Below, piece after piece: positions 8,637 through 16,910 of a DNA stretch of 64,000 bases. Positions within the stretch are counted from its first letter, which is position 1. Every line of letters begins with the position of its first letter. The stretch covers positions 62,001-126,000 of the forward strand of contig CBDIBE010000012.1 in assembly GCA_965276815.1 (NCBI GenBank). Direction: 5' to 3'. The translations under genes were made by a program, and so were the position numbers. Source of the stretch: JAVVHH01 sp965276815. GTDB lineage: Bacteria; Pseudomonadota; Alphaproteobacteria; Acetobacterales; Acetobacteraceae. The notes below the pieces were generated by a model. That model searched no databases. It saw only the letters and a program-made list of their open reading frames with translations, and was not told the DNA's origin.

Positions 8637-9818
8637 ATGCGCCTATCCGACATGACGACGCTCCCGCCAGAGCCTCTCTCGCGCCGAGCGATCCTCGCGG
8701 CCGGCGCGGCGTTCACCGGTGCAGGTGCATTCTCGCGCCTCGCGTCCGCACAGCCGGCCGGCGAGCCCATCCCGGTCGGCGTGGCCGCGCCGCTCACGGC
8801 GCAGTTCGCGCAGGACGGCGTCTGGATGAAGAACGGCGTATCCCTGGCGGCCAAGCAGATCAACGACGCCGGCGGCATCAAGGGACGTCCAATCCGGGTC
8901 TATTTCGAAGACGATCAAGGCCCGAACCCGACGGCGGCGGCGAATGCCGCGATCAAGCTGATCACGCAATACAACGCCGTCGCCCTTCTCGGACCGCACT
9001 TCACCCCGGCGATCCTCCCGGTCGAGCCGATGCTTGCGCAATACAAAGTGCCGGCGCTGACTGGCGCCTCGGGCCCGGTGGTGACCCAGCAACACAATCC
9101 GTTCGTGTTCCGCGTCAGGCTCAACGACGCGGCCGGCGCCGGGCTGCTGGTGAAATACATCGTCGAGAAACTCGGCTGGAAGAAGATCGGCCTGGCCTAC
9201 GTGAACACCGCGTTCGGCCAGAGCGGCATCGGCGCGGTCAAGGAGGCGCTGGCCAAGCGCGAGATCACCCCGGCCGCGACACAGACCCATCTCGACAGCA
9301 CCAAGGATTTCACCTCGCAGTTGCTGAGCTTCCAGGAGGCCGGTGTCGACGGCGTCATCGCCTGGACCGACGACCAGCCCGGCGGACTGCTCGCCAAACA
9401 GATGCGGACGCTGGACATGAAGTTCGGCCTGGCCGGTTCGACCACCTTCAGCCAGCCGCCCTTCCTGTCGCTCGCCGGCGATGCGGCCAACGGCGTCTAC
9501 GCCGTCACCGACTTCATCGCCGAGAACGACAGCCCGGCAATCGACGCCTGGAAGAAGCTGTACAGCGCGGCCTACGGCTCGCCGCCCGAACTCTACGCCA
9601 GCACCTATTATGACGCGATGAACCTGCTCGGCTACGCGATCGCCCAGGCCGCTTCCGTCACTGGACCCGCGATCCAGGAGGCGCTGGCGAAGGTCAAGGA
9701 CCGTCCGGGCGTCATGACCAACTACACCTGGAGCCCCAGCGGCGACATGGTCCATTCCGGCCTGATTACGGTCATCAAGGATGCCAAGCCGACCGTCGCC
9801 GACGTTGTCAGCGCCTGA
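8637..9818 (+). CDS. ABC transporter substrate-binding protein, branched-chain amino acid (LivK) type
   Basis: A periplasmic type I binding protein (Peripla_BP_6), 393 residues. The N-terminus carries a twin-arginine-like signal: SRRAILAAG followed by a hydrophobic stretch and a cut near ASAQP, so export may be by Tat. The mature part begins IPVGVAAPLTAQFAQDG and contains the usual GRPIRVYFEDDQ and GASGPVVTQQ segments. ATG 8637 was chosen because AGGAGGAACG immediately precedes it. The first gene of an operon with LivH, LivM and LivGF. The ligand is not predictable; LIV-type proteins of this class bind amino acids, amides, aromatic acids or other carboxylates. Confidence 0.88.
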   Translation: MRLSDMTTLPPEPLSRRAILAAGAAFTGAGAFSRLASAQPAGEPIPVGVAAPLTAQFAQDGVWMKNGVSLAAKQINDAGGIKGRPIRVYFEDDQGPNPTAAANAAIKLITQYNAVALLGPHFTPAILPVEPMLAQYKVPALTGASGPVVTQQHNPFVFRVRLNDAAGAGLLVKYIVEKLGWKKIGLAYVNTAFGQSGIGAVKEALAKREITPAATQTHLDSTKDFTSQLLSFQEAGVDGVIAWTDDQPGGLLAKQMRTLDMKFGLAGSTTFSQPPFLSLAGDAANGVYAVTDFIAENDSPAIDAWKKLYSAAYGSPPELYASTYYDAMNLLGYAIAQAASVTGPAIQEALAKVKDRPGVMTNYTWSPSGDMVHSGLITVIKDAKPTVADVVSA

Positions 9819-9827
9819 GCCGCCGCC

Positions 9828-10709
9828 ATGTCGTCGATGCTCATCCAACTGATCCTGGCCGGCTTCGCCATGGGCGCCGTGTACGCCCTGGTCGCGCTTG
9901 GATACACGCTGATCTGGAACGCAGTGGGCGTGGTGAACTTCGCGCAGGGCGACATCGTCATGCTCGGCGCGTTCGTCGCCGTCGGCTCGCTGGCGAACGC
10001 GCTGCACTTGCCGCTGGCGCTGAACCTGATCGGGACGCTTGCCGTCATGGCCGCGTTCGGCGTCGCCATGGCGCGGTTCGTCTACCATCCCGTCCGCAAC
10101 GCGCCGCAGCTCTCCGCGATCGTGGCGACCCTCGGCCTGTCGATGGTGTTGCAGAACGCGGTGGTGCTGATCTGGGGGCCGGAACCGCTGTCGTTCGCCG
10201 GGCCGCTCGGCAACGCGACGCTGACCATCTTCGGGGCGAAGATCTACGCGCAGTACGTGCTGATCCTGGTCACGCTGCTGCTGCTGATGGCGGCGCAGGA
10301 AGGGATATTCCGGTTCACCTCGATCGGCCGGGCGATGCGCGCCACCGCACAGGACGCCGAGGCGGCGAGGCTGATGGGCATCCCGACCCGGCGCATCATC
10401 GCCATCATCTTCGCCTACGCGTCGATGCTCGCGGGTTTGGCCGGATGGCTGCTCTCGCCGCTGTTCTACGTCTCGGCCGACATGGGCGGAAAAGTTTCGC
10501 TCGACGCCTTCGCGGCCTGCATCCTAGGCGGGTTCGGCAGCATCCCGGGCGCGCTGATCGGCGGGTTGTTGCTCGGCGTGATGGAGTCGCTCGGCTCGTT
10601 CTACATCTCCTCGGAGTATATCGACGTCATCGCGTTCGGGGTCCTGTTCGCGATGCTGGTGGTCCGCCCCGAGGGCATCTTCGGCGAACCCCAACTGGAG
10701 CGTCCCTGA
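9828..10709 (+). CDS. livH: ABC transporter permease, LivH family
   Basis: A 293-residue inner-membrane permease with about eight hydrophobic segments. It opens LAGFAMGAVYALVALGYTLIW and continues with NFAQGDIVMLGAF, both LivH signatures. The cytoplasmic EAA-like loop is around residues 175-195 (AMRATAQDAEAARLMGIP), the site expected to contact the ATPase. It begins nine bases after the binding-protein stop and overlaps livM by the TGATG arrangement at 10707-10711. Confidence 0.9.
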   Translation: MSSMLIQLILAGFAMGAVYALVALGYTLIWNAVGVVNFAQGDIVMLGAFVAVGSLANALHLPLALNLIGTLAVMAAFGVAMARFVYHPVRNAPQLSAIVATLGLSMVLQNAVVLIWGPEPLSFAGPLGNATLTIFGAKIYAQYVLILVTLLLLMAAQEGIFRFTSIGRAMRATAQDAEAARLMGIPTRRIIAIIFAYASMLAGLAGWLLSPLFYVSADMGGKVSLDAFAACILGGFGSIPGALIGGLLLGVMESLGSFYISSEYIDVIAFGVLFAMLVVRPEGIFGEPQLERP

Positions 10710-11692
10710 TGCGCACATCCCGGCTTTGGCAAGCGGTCGGCGCGATCGCGGCGAGCTGCGCCGCGCTCGCCATCATCCTCCCGCAACTGCTCGGCGTGTA
10801 TTACCTACACGTCGTCGACGTGACCCTGATCAACATCATCCTCGCACTCGGGCTGAACCTCGTCCTCGGCTATGGCGGGCAGATCTCCTTGGCGCAGGCG
10901 GCGTTCTTCGGCATCGGCGCCTACGCGTTCGCCTTGCTCGAAGGCCAGGGCTGGCCGGCGCCGGGCGCCGCGGTGGCGGCGGTCGCGATCACCGGCCTAG
11001 TTGGCGCGTTGCTGGGCTGGCCGGTGCTGCGGCTGCGCGGCCACTACCTGGCGCTGGCGACCCTGGCCTTCGGCCTGATCGTCAGCGAACTGTTGGTCAA
11101 CCTCGATATGCTCACCGGCGGCTCGAACGGGCTGATGGGCATCCCCGGCGTGGGCCTCGCCGGCAACAATGCCGACATGCTGTATGTGCTGCTGGTGGTG
11201 TGCGGGGTGGCGCTCGCCGGGTCGGTGGCGTTCGCCTTGAGCCCGATCGGGCTGCGGGTCCGCGCGTTCCGCGACGACACGACGGCCGCACAGGCCGCAG
11301 GCGTCAACGTCCGCGCCCTGAAGATCGGGCTGTTCGTGGCGTCGGCGGCCTACGCCGGCCTCGCCGGGGTCTGCTATTGCTGCCTGCTCGGCTACGTCAG
11401 CCCAGACGTGTTCGGCTGGCAAACGACCTTCTCTTACTTGGCGATGGTGGTCGTGGGTGGCCTGGGCAGCAGCATCGGGGTCGTCATCGGCGCCGCGCTC
11501 TACACCCTGGTCCCCGAAGCGCTCCGCTTCCTGCAGGAGGGCTATTTCGTGATCTTCGGCATGGTCGTCATCGTGGTGGTCGCGCTGATCCCGGGCGGCC
11601 TCGCCGGGCTGGCGACGCGGGTGACACAGCGCTTGTTCCCGCCCTCCGCCCCGATGAAGGTCATCGCCCGCATGCCGGAGACCCCCCCATGA
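10709..11692 (+). CDS. livM: ABC transporter permease, LivM family
   Basis: A 327-residue permease partner of LivH. Family signatures are LGLNLVLGYGGQISLAQAAFFGIGAYA (residues about 45-71) and the FRDDTTAAQAAGVN coupling loop (about residues 188-201). The start overlaps the livH stop and the stop overlaps the livGF start (ATGA at 11689-11692), so translation is coupled along the operon. Length and topology are normal for the family. Confidence 0.9.
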   Translation: MRTSRLWQAVGAIAASCAALAIILPQLLGVYYLHVVDVTLINIILALGLNLVLGYGGQISLAQAAFFGIGAYAFALLEGQGWPAPGAAVAAVAITGLVGALLGWPVLRLRGHYLALATLAFGLIVSELLVNLDMLTGGSNGLMGIPGVGLAGNNADMLYVLLVVCGVALAGSVAFALSPIGLRVRAFRDDTTAAQAAGVNVRALKIGLFVASAAYAGLAGVCYCCLLGYVSPDVFGWQTTFSYLAMVVVGGLGSSIGVVIGAALYTLVPEALRFLQEGYFVIFGMVVIVVVALIPGGLAGLATRVTQRLFPPSAPMKVIARMPETPP

Positions 11693-13164
11693 GCGCGATG
11701 CTGCAAGCGACCGGCCTGACCAAGCGCTTCGGCGGCCTGACCGCGCTCAACAACATCGACCTCGCCATCGCCAAGGGCAGCATCCACGCCGTCATCGGGC
11801 CGAACGGCTCGGGCAAGACGACGCTGTTCAACGTGATCAGCGGCGTCTACCAGCCGAGCGCCGGACACGTGGAGTTCGCCGGCCAGAGGGCCACCGGGCT
11901 GTCGCCGCAGCGCTTGGCCGATTTGGGGCTCGGCCGCACGTTCCAGAACACGCGGCTGTTCCCGAGCATGAGCGTGCTCGAGAACGTGCTGGTCGTGCTG
12001 CATCGGAAGGGTTTCGCCTGGCGGATCACGCACGAGGACGAGCGCCGTGCGCACGCGATCCTCGACTTCGCCGGTCTCGACGATCTGGCCGGCGTCAACG
12101 CCGCCAGCCTGCCGCAAGGGCAGCGCCGCCTGCTCGAGATCGCCAAGGTCGTGGCCCTCGACCCGAAGCTCGTGCTGCTGGACGAGCCGCATGGCGGCCT
12201 CAATCACACCGAGACGGCGCGGCTGATCGAGGTCATCCGCGAGATCAGCCGGCGCGGCATCACCGTGCTGCTGATCGAGCACGAGATGGATGTCGTGATG
12301 CGCCTGGCGGACGACATCACCGTGCTCAATTTCGGCGAGCGCCTGGCGCGCGGCACGCCCGCGGAGATCCAGGCCAACGAGGCGGTGATCGAAGCCTATC
12401 TCGGTCAGGAAGCCGCCTCGATGACGCCGGCCGCGCCGCCCGCGGGCGAAACGAAGACGCTGCTGGAAGTGCGCGACCTGACCGTCAGGTATGGGGACAT
12501 CGAAGCTGTCCGCGGCGTCGATCTCGACGTGGGCGCCGGGGAGTTCGTGAGCCTGCTCGGCAACAACGGCGCCGGCAAGAGCACCACGCTGAAGGCGATC
12601 GCACGCTTGGCGCCGGCGATCGGCAAGGTCCAGCTCGACGGTGCCTCGCTGCTGAGTGCGCCGACGGAGCGGTTGGTCGGGCTCGGGGTCGCGCTGGTGC
12701 CGGAGCGGCGCCGCCTGTTCGGCGGGCTGACCGTGATCGACAACCTCAAGACGGGCGCCTACGGGCGTCCGACGGCCTACGTGAACGAGGCGATGGAGGG
12801 CGTGCTCGACCTGTTCCCGAGCTTGCGCCGGCTGTCCCGCTCGCTGGCGTTCTCGCTGAGCGGCGGCGAGCAACAGATGCTTGCAATCGGCCGGGCGCTG
12901 ATGAGCAAGCCGCGCCTGCTCATGCTCGACGAGCCCTCCCTCGGGTTGGCGCCGAAGCTGGTGGACCAGGTGTTCACGAAATTGCTGGAGGTCAACGCGC
13001 GCGGCACGGCCATCCTGCTGGTCGAGCAGAACGCGCGGATGGCGCTGTCGGTCTCGCACCGGGCGTATGTGCTGGGTTCCGGACGGATCGTCGCCGCGGG
13101 CCCGGCTGCGCAACTCGCCGACGATGAGCGAGTCAAGAACGCCTATCTCGGGATCGCCGCCTGA
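11689..13164 (+). CDS. Fused LivG-LivF ABC ATPase (two nucleotide-binding domains in one chain)
   Basis: One open frame of 491 residues carries both ATPases that are normally separate LivG and LivF proteins. Domain 1 (about residues 1-243): Walker A GPNGSGKTT at 38-46, LivG-type signature LPQGQRRLLEIAK, Walker B LVLLDEP. A short Ala/Pro-rich linker (about 240-255) leads to domain 2 (about 256-491): Walker A GNNGAGKST, signature LSGGEQQMLAIGRAL, Walker B LLMLDEPSLGLAP. No stop separates them. Met245 (base 12421), preceded by AGGAAG, could also serve as an internal start giving a free LivF. The 3' end overlaps the convergent iclR gene by 22 bases. Confidence 0.87.
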   Translation: MSAMLQATGLTKRFGGLTALNNIDLAIAKGSIHAVIGPNGSGKTTLFNVISGVYQPSAGHVEFAGQRATGLSPQRLADLGLGRTFQNTRLFPSMSVLENVLVVLHRKGFAWRITHEDERRAHAILDFAGLDDLAGVNAASLPQGQRRLLEIAKVVALDPKLVLLDEPHGGLNHTETARLIEVIREISRRGITVLLIEHEMDVVMRLADDITVLNFGERLARGTPAEIQANEAVIEAYLGQEAASMTPAAPPAGETKTLLEVRDLTVRYGDIEAVRGVDLDVGAGEFVSLLGNNGAGKSTTLKAIARLAPAIGKVQLDGASLLSAPTERLVGLGVALVPERRRLFGGLTVIDNLKTGAYGRPTAYVNEAMEGVLDLFPSLRRLSRSLAFSLSGGEQQMLAIGRALMSKPRLLMLDEPSLGLAPKLVDQVFTKLLEVNARGTAILLVEQNARMALSVSHRAYVLGSGRIVAAGPAAQLADDERVKNAYLGIAA

Positions 13165-13949
13165 TCGCGGAAGCCCAGCGCCGCCGAGATGCCTTTGGCA
13201 TGGTGGATGACCAGCTTCGCCAGCCCGTCCACCTCGGCGACCGGCAGGCGCCAGGCGGGTCCGGTGATGCTGACGCCGGCGGCGACCCGGCCGGACTTGT
13301 CGCGGATCGGCGCGCCGATGCAGCGCAGGCCGGGCTGGTGCTCGCCCTCGTCGAGGGCAAAGCCGCGCTGACGGATCTCTTCCAGGGCCGACCGCAGCGC
13401 ATCGGGATCGGTGATCGTGCTCTCGGTGAACTTCGTCAGGCCGGCATCGATGATGCGCTGGACCACGTGCTCCGGCTGGAATGCCAGGATTGCCTTGCCG
13501 ACGCTGGTGCAATGCACCGGCGCCTGCTCGATCGTCGCCGGCGACAGGCTCTTCTCGGGCGAGGCGTCGGCGCGGTGGATGACGATCGCGCGAAACCCGT
13601 CGAACACCGCAAGATGCACCGCCTGGCCGCCCTGCCGGGTCAACGCGTCGATGAACGGCCGCGCCTCACGGTGTAGGTCCATGTTGGACAGCACGGTGTT
13701 GCCGAGCTCGAACAGCTTCATCCCGAGACGATAGGGGTCGCGGCTGTCCTCCTGGTCGAGCAGGCTGGCATCGCGCATCGAAACCAGCAGCCGATGCGTC
13801 GTCGTCTTCGGCAGGCCGGTCATCCGGCAAATCTCGGTCAGCGACAGCGACCGGTTCACGGAGGAGAAACAGTCGAGCACGCGCATGACTTTGGTGAGCG
13901 ACTTCAGGCCTTCGTCCTGACGGTTTGGCTTTTCGGCGACGATGTCCAT
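13143..13949 (-). CDS. IclR family transcriptional regulator
   Basis: A 268-residue regulator. The N-terminal winged helix-turn-helix is at about residues 17-75 (SLTKVMRVLDCFS, then LSLTEICRMTGLPKTTTHRLL). The C-terminal effector domain contains the conserved QAPVHCTSVGKAILAF block (about residues 141-156) and the Cys of GLRCIGAPIRD (about 208-218), both typical of IclR small-molecule pockets. It faces the LIV-type operon tail-to-tail. Its likely targets are that operon and the divergent aldolase/FAD-oxidase genes. Palindromes lie just before its own start. Confidence 0.9.
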   Translation of the reverse strand: MDIVAEKPNRQDEGLKSLTKVMRVLDCFSSVNRSLSLTEICRMTGLPKTTTHRLLVSMRDASLLDQEDSRDPYRLGMKLFELGNTVLSNMDLHREARPFIDALTRQGGQAVHLAVFDGFRAIVIHRADASPEKSLSPATIEQAPVHCTSVGKAILAFQPEHVVQRIIDAGLTKFTESTITDPDALRSALEEIRQRGFALDEGEHQPGLRCIGAPIRDKSGRVAAGVSITGPAWRLPVAEVDGLAKLVIHHAKGISAALGFRDQAAIPR

Positions 13950-13959
13950 CCGTTGTGTC

Positions 13960-13983
13960 CCGTATTACGGTATACAAATGCCG
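13960..13983. promoter_or_regulatory. Candidate IclR-type operator upstream of the regulator gene
   Basis: CCGTATTACGG (13960-13970) is a perfect palindrome around one central base, eleven bases from the regulator's start codon. It overlaps CGGTATACAAATGCCG (13968-13983), whose six-base arms match at five of six positions. The position suggests autoregulation. A closely similar 11-mer occurs upstream of the importer operon at 8528-8538. Confidence 0.42.
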
Positions 13984-14144
13984 GCTTGCGGAATGCAATT
14001 CAAGGTCGAGCTGATGTTCGCTATCGTCATAAGCTTCTTCAGCAACCGGGCGAGACAGTCGAGTTTTCATCGACAGAGCGGGTATTCAAACAATCGGGCC
14101 GAGGTGTCGGCCGCCCGAGGGTAGCGATCGCGGCCATCCTTCGT

Positions 14145-15869
14145 TCAGTAGACCAGTCGATCGTTGCGTTCGAATGCGGTGACGGGCGGGTAAGCGCGCT
14201 GGTCGGTGATGACGTCGAGCACGGTCGTGCGCGACCCGGCGAGCGCCTGCTTCAAGGCAGGCAGGAATTCCGATGGCTCGGCGATGCGGACGCCCTCGCA
14301 GCCGCAGGCGCGCGCGATCGCGGCATGGTCGACCGGCGCGAAGTCGCAGACATCGCTATACTCGCCGAACAGGACCTTTTCGGCATGCTTCTGATAGCCG
14401 AGGATCTGATTGTTCAGGACCGTGAGCACGACGCTTAGCCCCATGCGCCGTGCGGTCTCCAGCTCCGACCAGACATGGGCGAAGCCGCCATCGCCGGCAA
14501 GGCAGAACACGGGCGCGTCCGGCCGTGCGACCTTGGCGCCGAGCGCGTAGGGCAGGCCCCAGCCGAGCCCGGCCAGGCCCCGCGGCGTGACGAACCGCAT
14601 GCCGGGCCGGCGCGAGCGCAGGAAGTTGGCGACCCAGATCGAAGAATAGCTCGCATCCGCAACGACGATCGTCTCCGGCGTCAGCACCGAATCGAGGTCG
14701 CGCATCAGACGCTCCGGGCGAACGGGCGTCGCGTCCAGGTCGACGGCTCCCGCCATGTCCTGCTCCCAACCGCGCAGCCCCTCCGCGATCTGCGCCTCCA
14801 ACACAGCGCGCGCGCCCTGCCGCGACGCCAGATCCTCGTGCCGGAACGCCGCCGTAAGCGCCGCCAGCGTCAGCTTCGCATCGCCCACGAGGCGCAGCGC
14901 CTCATAGTTGCGGCCGACCTCCTGGCCGTCAACGTCGATATGGATGTAGCGAGCCCCCTGTGGATAGAGCGACCAGCTATCGGTGCCGTTCTGGTTGGTC
15001 CGGTTGCCGACCAGGAGGATGACGTCGGCCTGCTCGACCAGTGGGCGCAAATGCCGGCTGCGGCCGCGCGTCCCCATGAAGTAGCCGACGACGCCGACGC
15101 TGAGCGGATGCGTCTCGTCGACGGCGCCCTTACCCATCACCGTCGTCGCAATCGGAAAGCCGAGCTCCTGCAGGTCTGCGAGTTCGGCTGATGCGTCGGA
15201 AATATGCACGCCGCCGCCGGCGATGACGAGCGGCGCCCGTGCCGTCGCGAGCAGGCGCGCCGCCTCGGCCACGGCAGCCGGGTCGGCGACGGTCCGGTCG
15301 AGCGGGTAGGACCCGAGCGAGCTCACGCGCTCATGGCCCTGCGGCGCGGGCGCCTCGTTGAATAGGTCGATCGGCACGATCAGCACGGCCGGGCCGGGCC
15401 GGCCGGACGAAGCTGCGGTGAACGCCATGTCGATGTAGTCCTCGACCCGGCTCGCCTCCGAGACCCGGCGCATCCATTTCGCGACGCCCTTGAACAGTTC
15501 GAGGTGATCGAGTTCCTGGAACGCGTTCTTGTCCGCCTGCTCGCGATGCACGTCCTGCACGATGGCCACGATCGGGATCGAGGATTTGTAGGCCTCCGCC
15601 AGGCCCGGAACGAGCAGCGTCGCCGCCGGTCCGTTCTGCGCGGTGACCACCGACACCTTGTGCGAGACCCGCGCATAGGCGTCGGCCATCGCGGCGCCGG
15701 CGTTCTCGGTCCGGTAGCCAATCTGCCTGATGCCGAAGTGCGGCGCGGCGAGGAACAGGGCCGAAGGAATGCTTTGGCCGAAGATGACCTCGACCCCGTG
15801 CCGCTTGAGCGCGGCTGCGAAGACATGGGCGACCGTGGCGTTCCGCGTCGCGTCGGAGATGCTGTTCAT
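14145..15869 (-). CDS. Thiamine diphosphate-dependent enzyme, acetolactate synthase-like
   Basis: A 574-residue ThDP enzyme with all three domains of the acetolactate synthase/benzoylformate decarboxylase family. The N-terminal domain has the catalytic Glu in YRTENAGAAMADAYAR (about residues 52-67). The middle domain follows. The C-terminal domain carries the ThDP/Mg motif: AGDGGFAHVWSELETA ending at NNQILG. It is not next to an ilvN regulatory subunit. Last gene of the minus-strand CoA-transferase operon, 15 bp after the MaoC gene, so it more likely cleaves or decarboxylates a 2-keto acid or acyl-CoA intermediate than makes branched-chain amino acids. The substrate is unknown. Confidence 0.82.
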   Translation of the reverse strand: MNSISDATRNATVAHVFAAALKRHGVEVIFGQSIPSALFLAAPHFGIRQIGYRTENAGAAMADAYARVSHKVSVVTAQNGPAATLLVPGLAEAYKSSIPIVAIVQDVHREQADKNAFQELDHLELFKGVAKWMRRVSEASRVEDYIDMAFTAASSGRPGPAVLIVPIDLFNEAPAPQGHERVSSLGSYPLDRTVADPAAVAEAARLLATARAPLVIAGGGVHISDASAELADLQELGFPIATTVMGKGAVDETHPLSVGVVGYFMGTRGRSRHLRPLVEQADVILLVGNRTNQNGTDSWSLYPQGARYIHIDVDGQEVGRNYEALRLVGDAKLTLAALTAAFRHEDLASRQGARAVLEAQIAEGLRGWEQDMAGAVDLDATPVRPERLMRDLDSVLTPETIVVADASYSSIWVANFLRSRRPGMRFVTPRGLAGLGWGLPYALGAKVARPDAPVFCLAGDGGFAHVWSELETARRMGLSVVLTVLNNQILGYQKHAEKVLFGEYSDVCDFAPVDHAAIARACGCEGVRIAEPSEFLPALKQALAGSRTTVLDVITDQRAYPPVTAFERNDRLVY

Positions 15870-15884
15870 GGCGTTCGGGACCTC

Positions 15885-16895
15885 TCAGGCGTGCTTGGTG
15901 ATGCAGGACGCCCAACCGACCGTGGTCAGCCGCGCATCCGATTTACGGCGCGCCCAAACCTCGAGCTCGACCTTCCTGCCGCCGGCTGCAGGCGTGATGG
16001 CGGTCACGGCGGCGCTGATCTCGATCGGATCGAAGACCTGCAGCATGTTGACGAACTTCAGTTGGAACCAGCCGCCGGTGAACCAGGCGATCCCGAAGGC
16101 ACGGACAAAATACTCGGCCATCAGACCCGCCTGCTGCTGCCCCTGCACGATCAATGTCGGCAACTCCCCGGCGCGCGCGACCTCCAGATCATTATGCGTG
16201 TTGCGCACGAACTCGCCGATGCGCGAGAACACCGCGGCCTGCTCGGCGGTGACCGTCTTCGTCATCGGCGCAAGTACGTCGCCGGCCCGAACGTCATGGC
16301 CCACGGTCTCGATCCGGCGCGCATCCGCGGGCACTTCGCCGCTCACCCGCCGTTCCGGCGTGCTGCTCGCGCGGCCGCCGATCTGGCCCGGCACGGTCCG
16401 CAGGATCTCGACGCCGCGATGCCGGACGATACTGCGCCCGCCCTCGCCGGCCGCCTGCGCCTCCATCACCACGTAGCCTTGGCCGCGGCGGACATAGGCC
16501 TGCGTGTAGGTCCCGGACATCGTCACCCGCTCTCCGAGCTTGACCGGGTTGTCGAACCACATTTGCTCTTCGGTGTGGAAGCCGACCGTCTTGCTCGCGC
16601 GGTAGCGCGTCGTGAAGAGCTGCACGAGGTCGTTGCCGAGCAGCGCCGGCTGGCCGATCCGCGTGCCGAACGGGCTGTCTTGCAGATACCAGGGCGAATA
16701 ATCGTCCTGCGTGAACGAGAAGCGCTTGATCTTGTGGTCGTCGACGGTGATCGTCACCGGGCCGAGCGATTCCGGGATCTCGAGGTTCTCGAAGACCGGC
16801 TCCTTCAGCCCCGCCTCGAGATCACGGACCGTTGCGGCACGGCGCGGATCGGTCAGATCGCGCCAGGGTTGCAGAGTTTCGCTCGTTGCAGGCAT
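15885..16895 (-). CDS. MaoC-like double hot-dog hydratase/dehydratase
   Basis: A 336-residue protein with two hot-dog repeats. The N-terminal half contains FTQDDYSPWYL and FGTRIGQPALLGNDL. The C-terminal half contains EFVRNTHNDLEVARAGELPTLIVQG, which resembles the hydratase-2 motif (D-x4-H-x-D-x5-G) but with the order altered, so the catalytic residues are uncertain. The family hydrates or dehydrates enoyl-CoA thioesters. It sits between the CaiB-type transferase and the ThDP enzyme in one operon, which supports a CoA-thioester pathway. Start at 16895 gives a full-length first repeat. Confidence 0.7.
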   Translation of the reverse strand: MPATSETLQPWRDLTDPRRAATVRDLEAGLKEPVFENLEIPESLGPVTITVDDHKIKRFSFTQDDYSPWYLQDSPFGTRIGQPALLGNDLVQLFTTRYRASKTVGFHTEEQMWFDNPVKLGERVTMSGTYTQAYVRRGQGYVVMEAQAAGEGGRSIVRHRGVEILRTVPGQIGGRASSTPERRVSGEVPADARRIETVGHDVRAGDVLAPMTKTVTAEQAAVFSRIGEFVRNTHNDLEVARAGELPTLIVQGQQQAGLMAEYFVRAFGIAWFTGGWFQLKFVNMLQVFDPIEISAAVTAITPAAGGRKVELEVWARRKSDARLTTVGWASCITKHA

Positions 16896-16910
16896 CGTCG
16901 TTCCTTCGCT

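Noticed and set aside
12421..13164. Treating LivF as a separate gene starting at 12421
   Set aside because: There is no stop codon between the LivG and LivF parts; the main product must be a fusion, though an internal start is possible.
11542..13512. Long open frame (about 650 codons) on the minus strand opposite the livM end, livGF and the iclR end
   Set aside because: It is antisense to two ATPase domains with perfect motifs and is rich in Arg/Gln/His, typical of frames opened by GC-rich codon bias.
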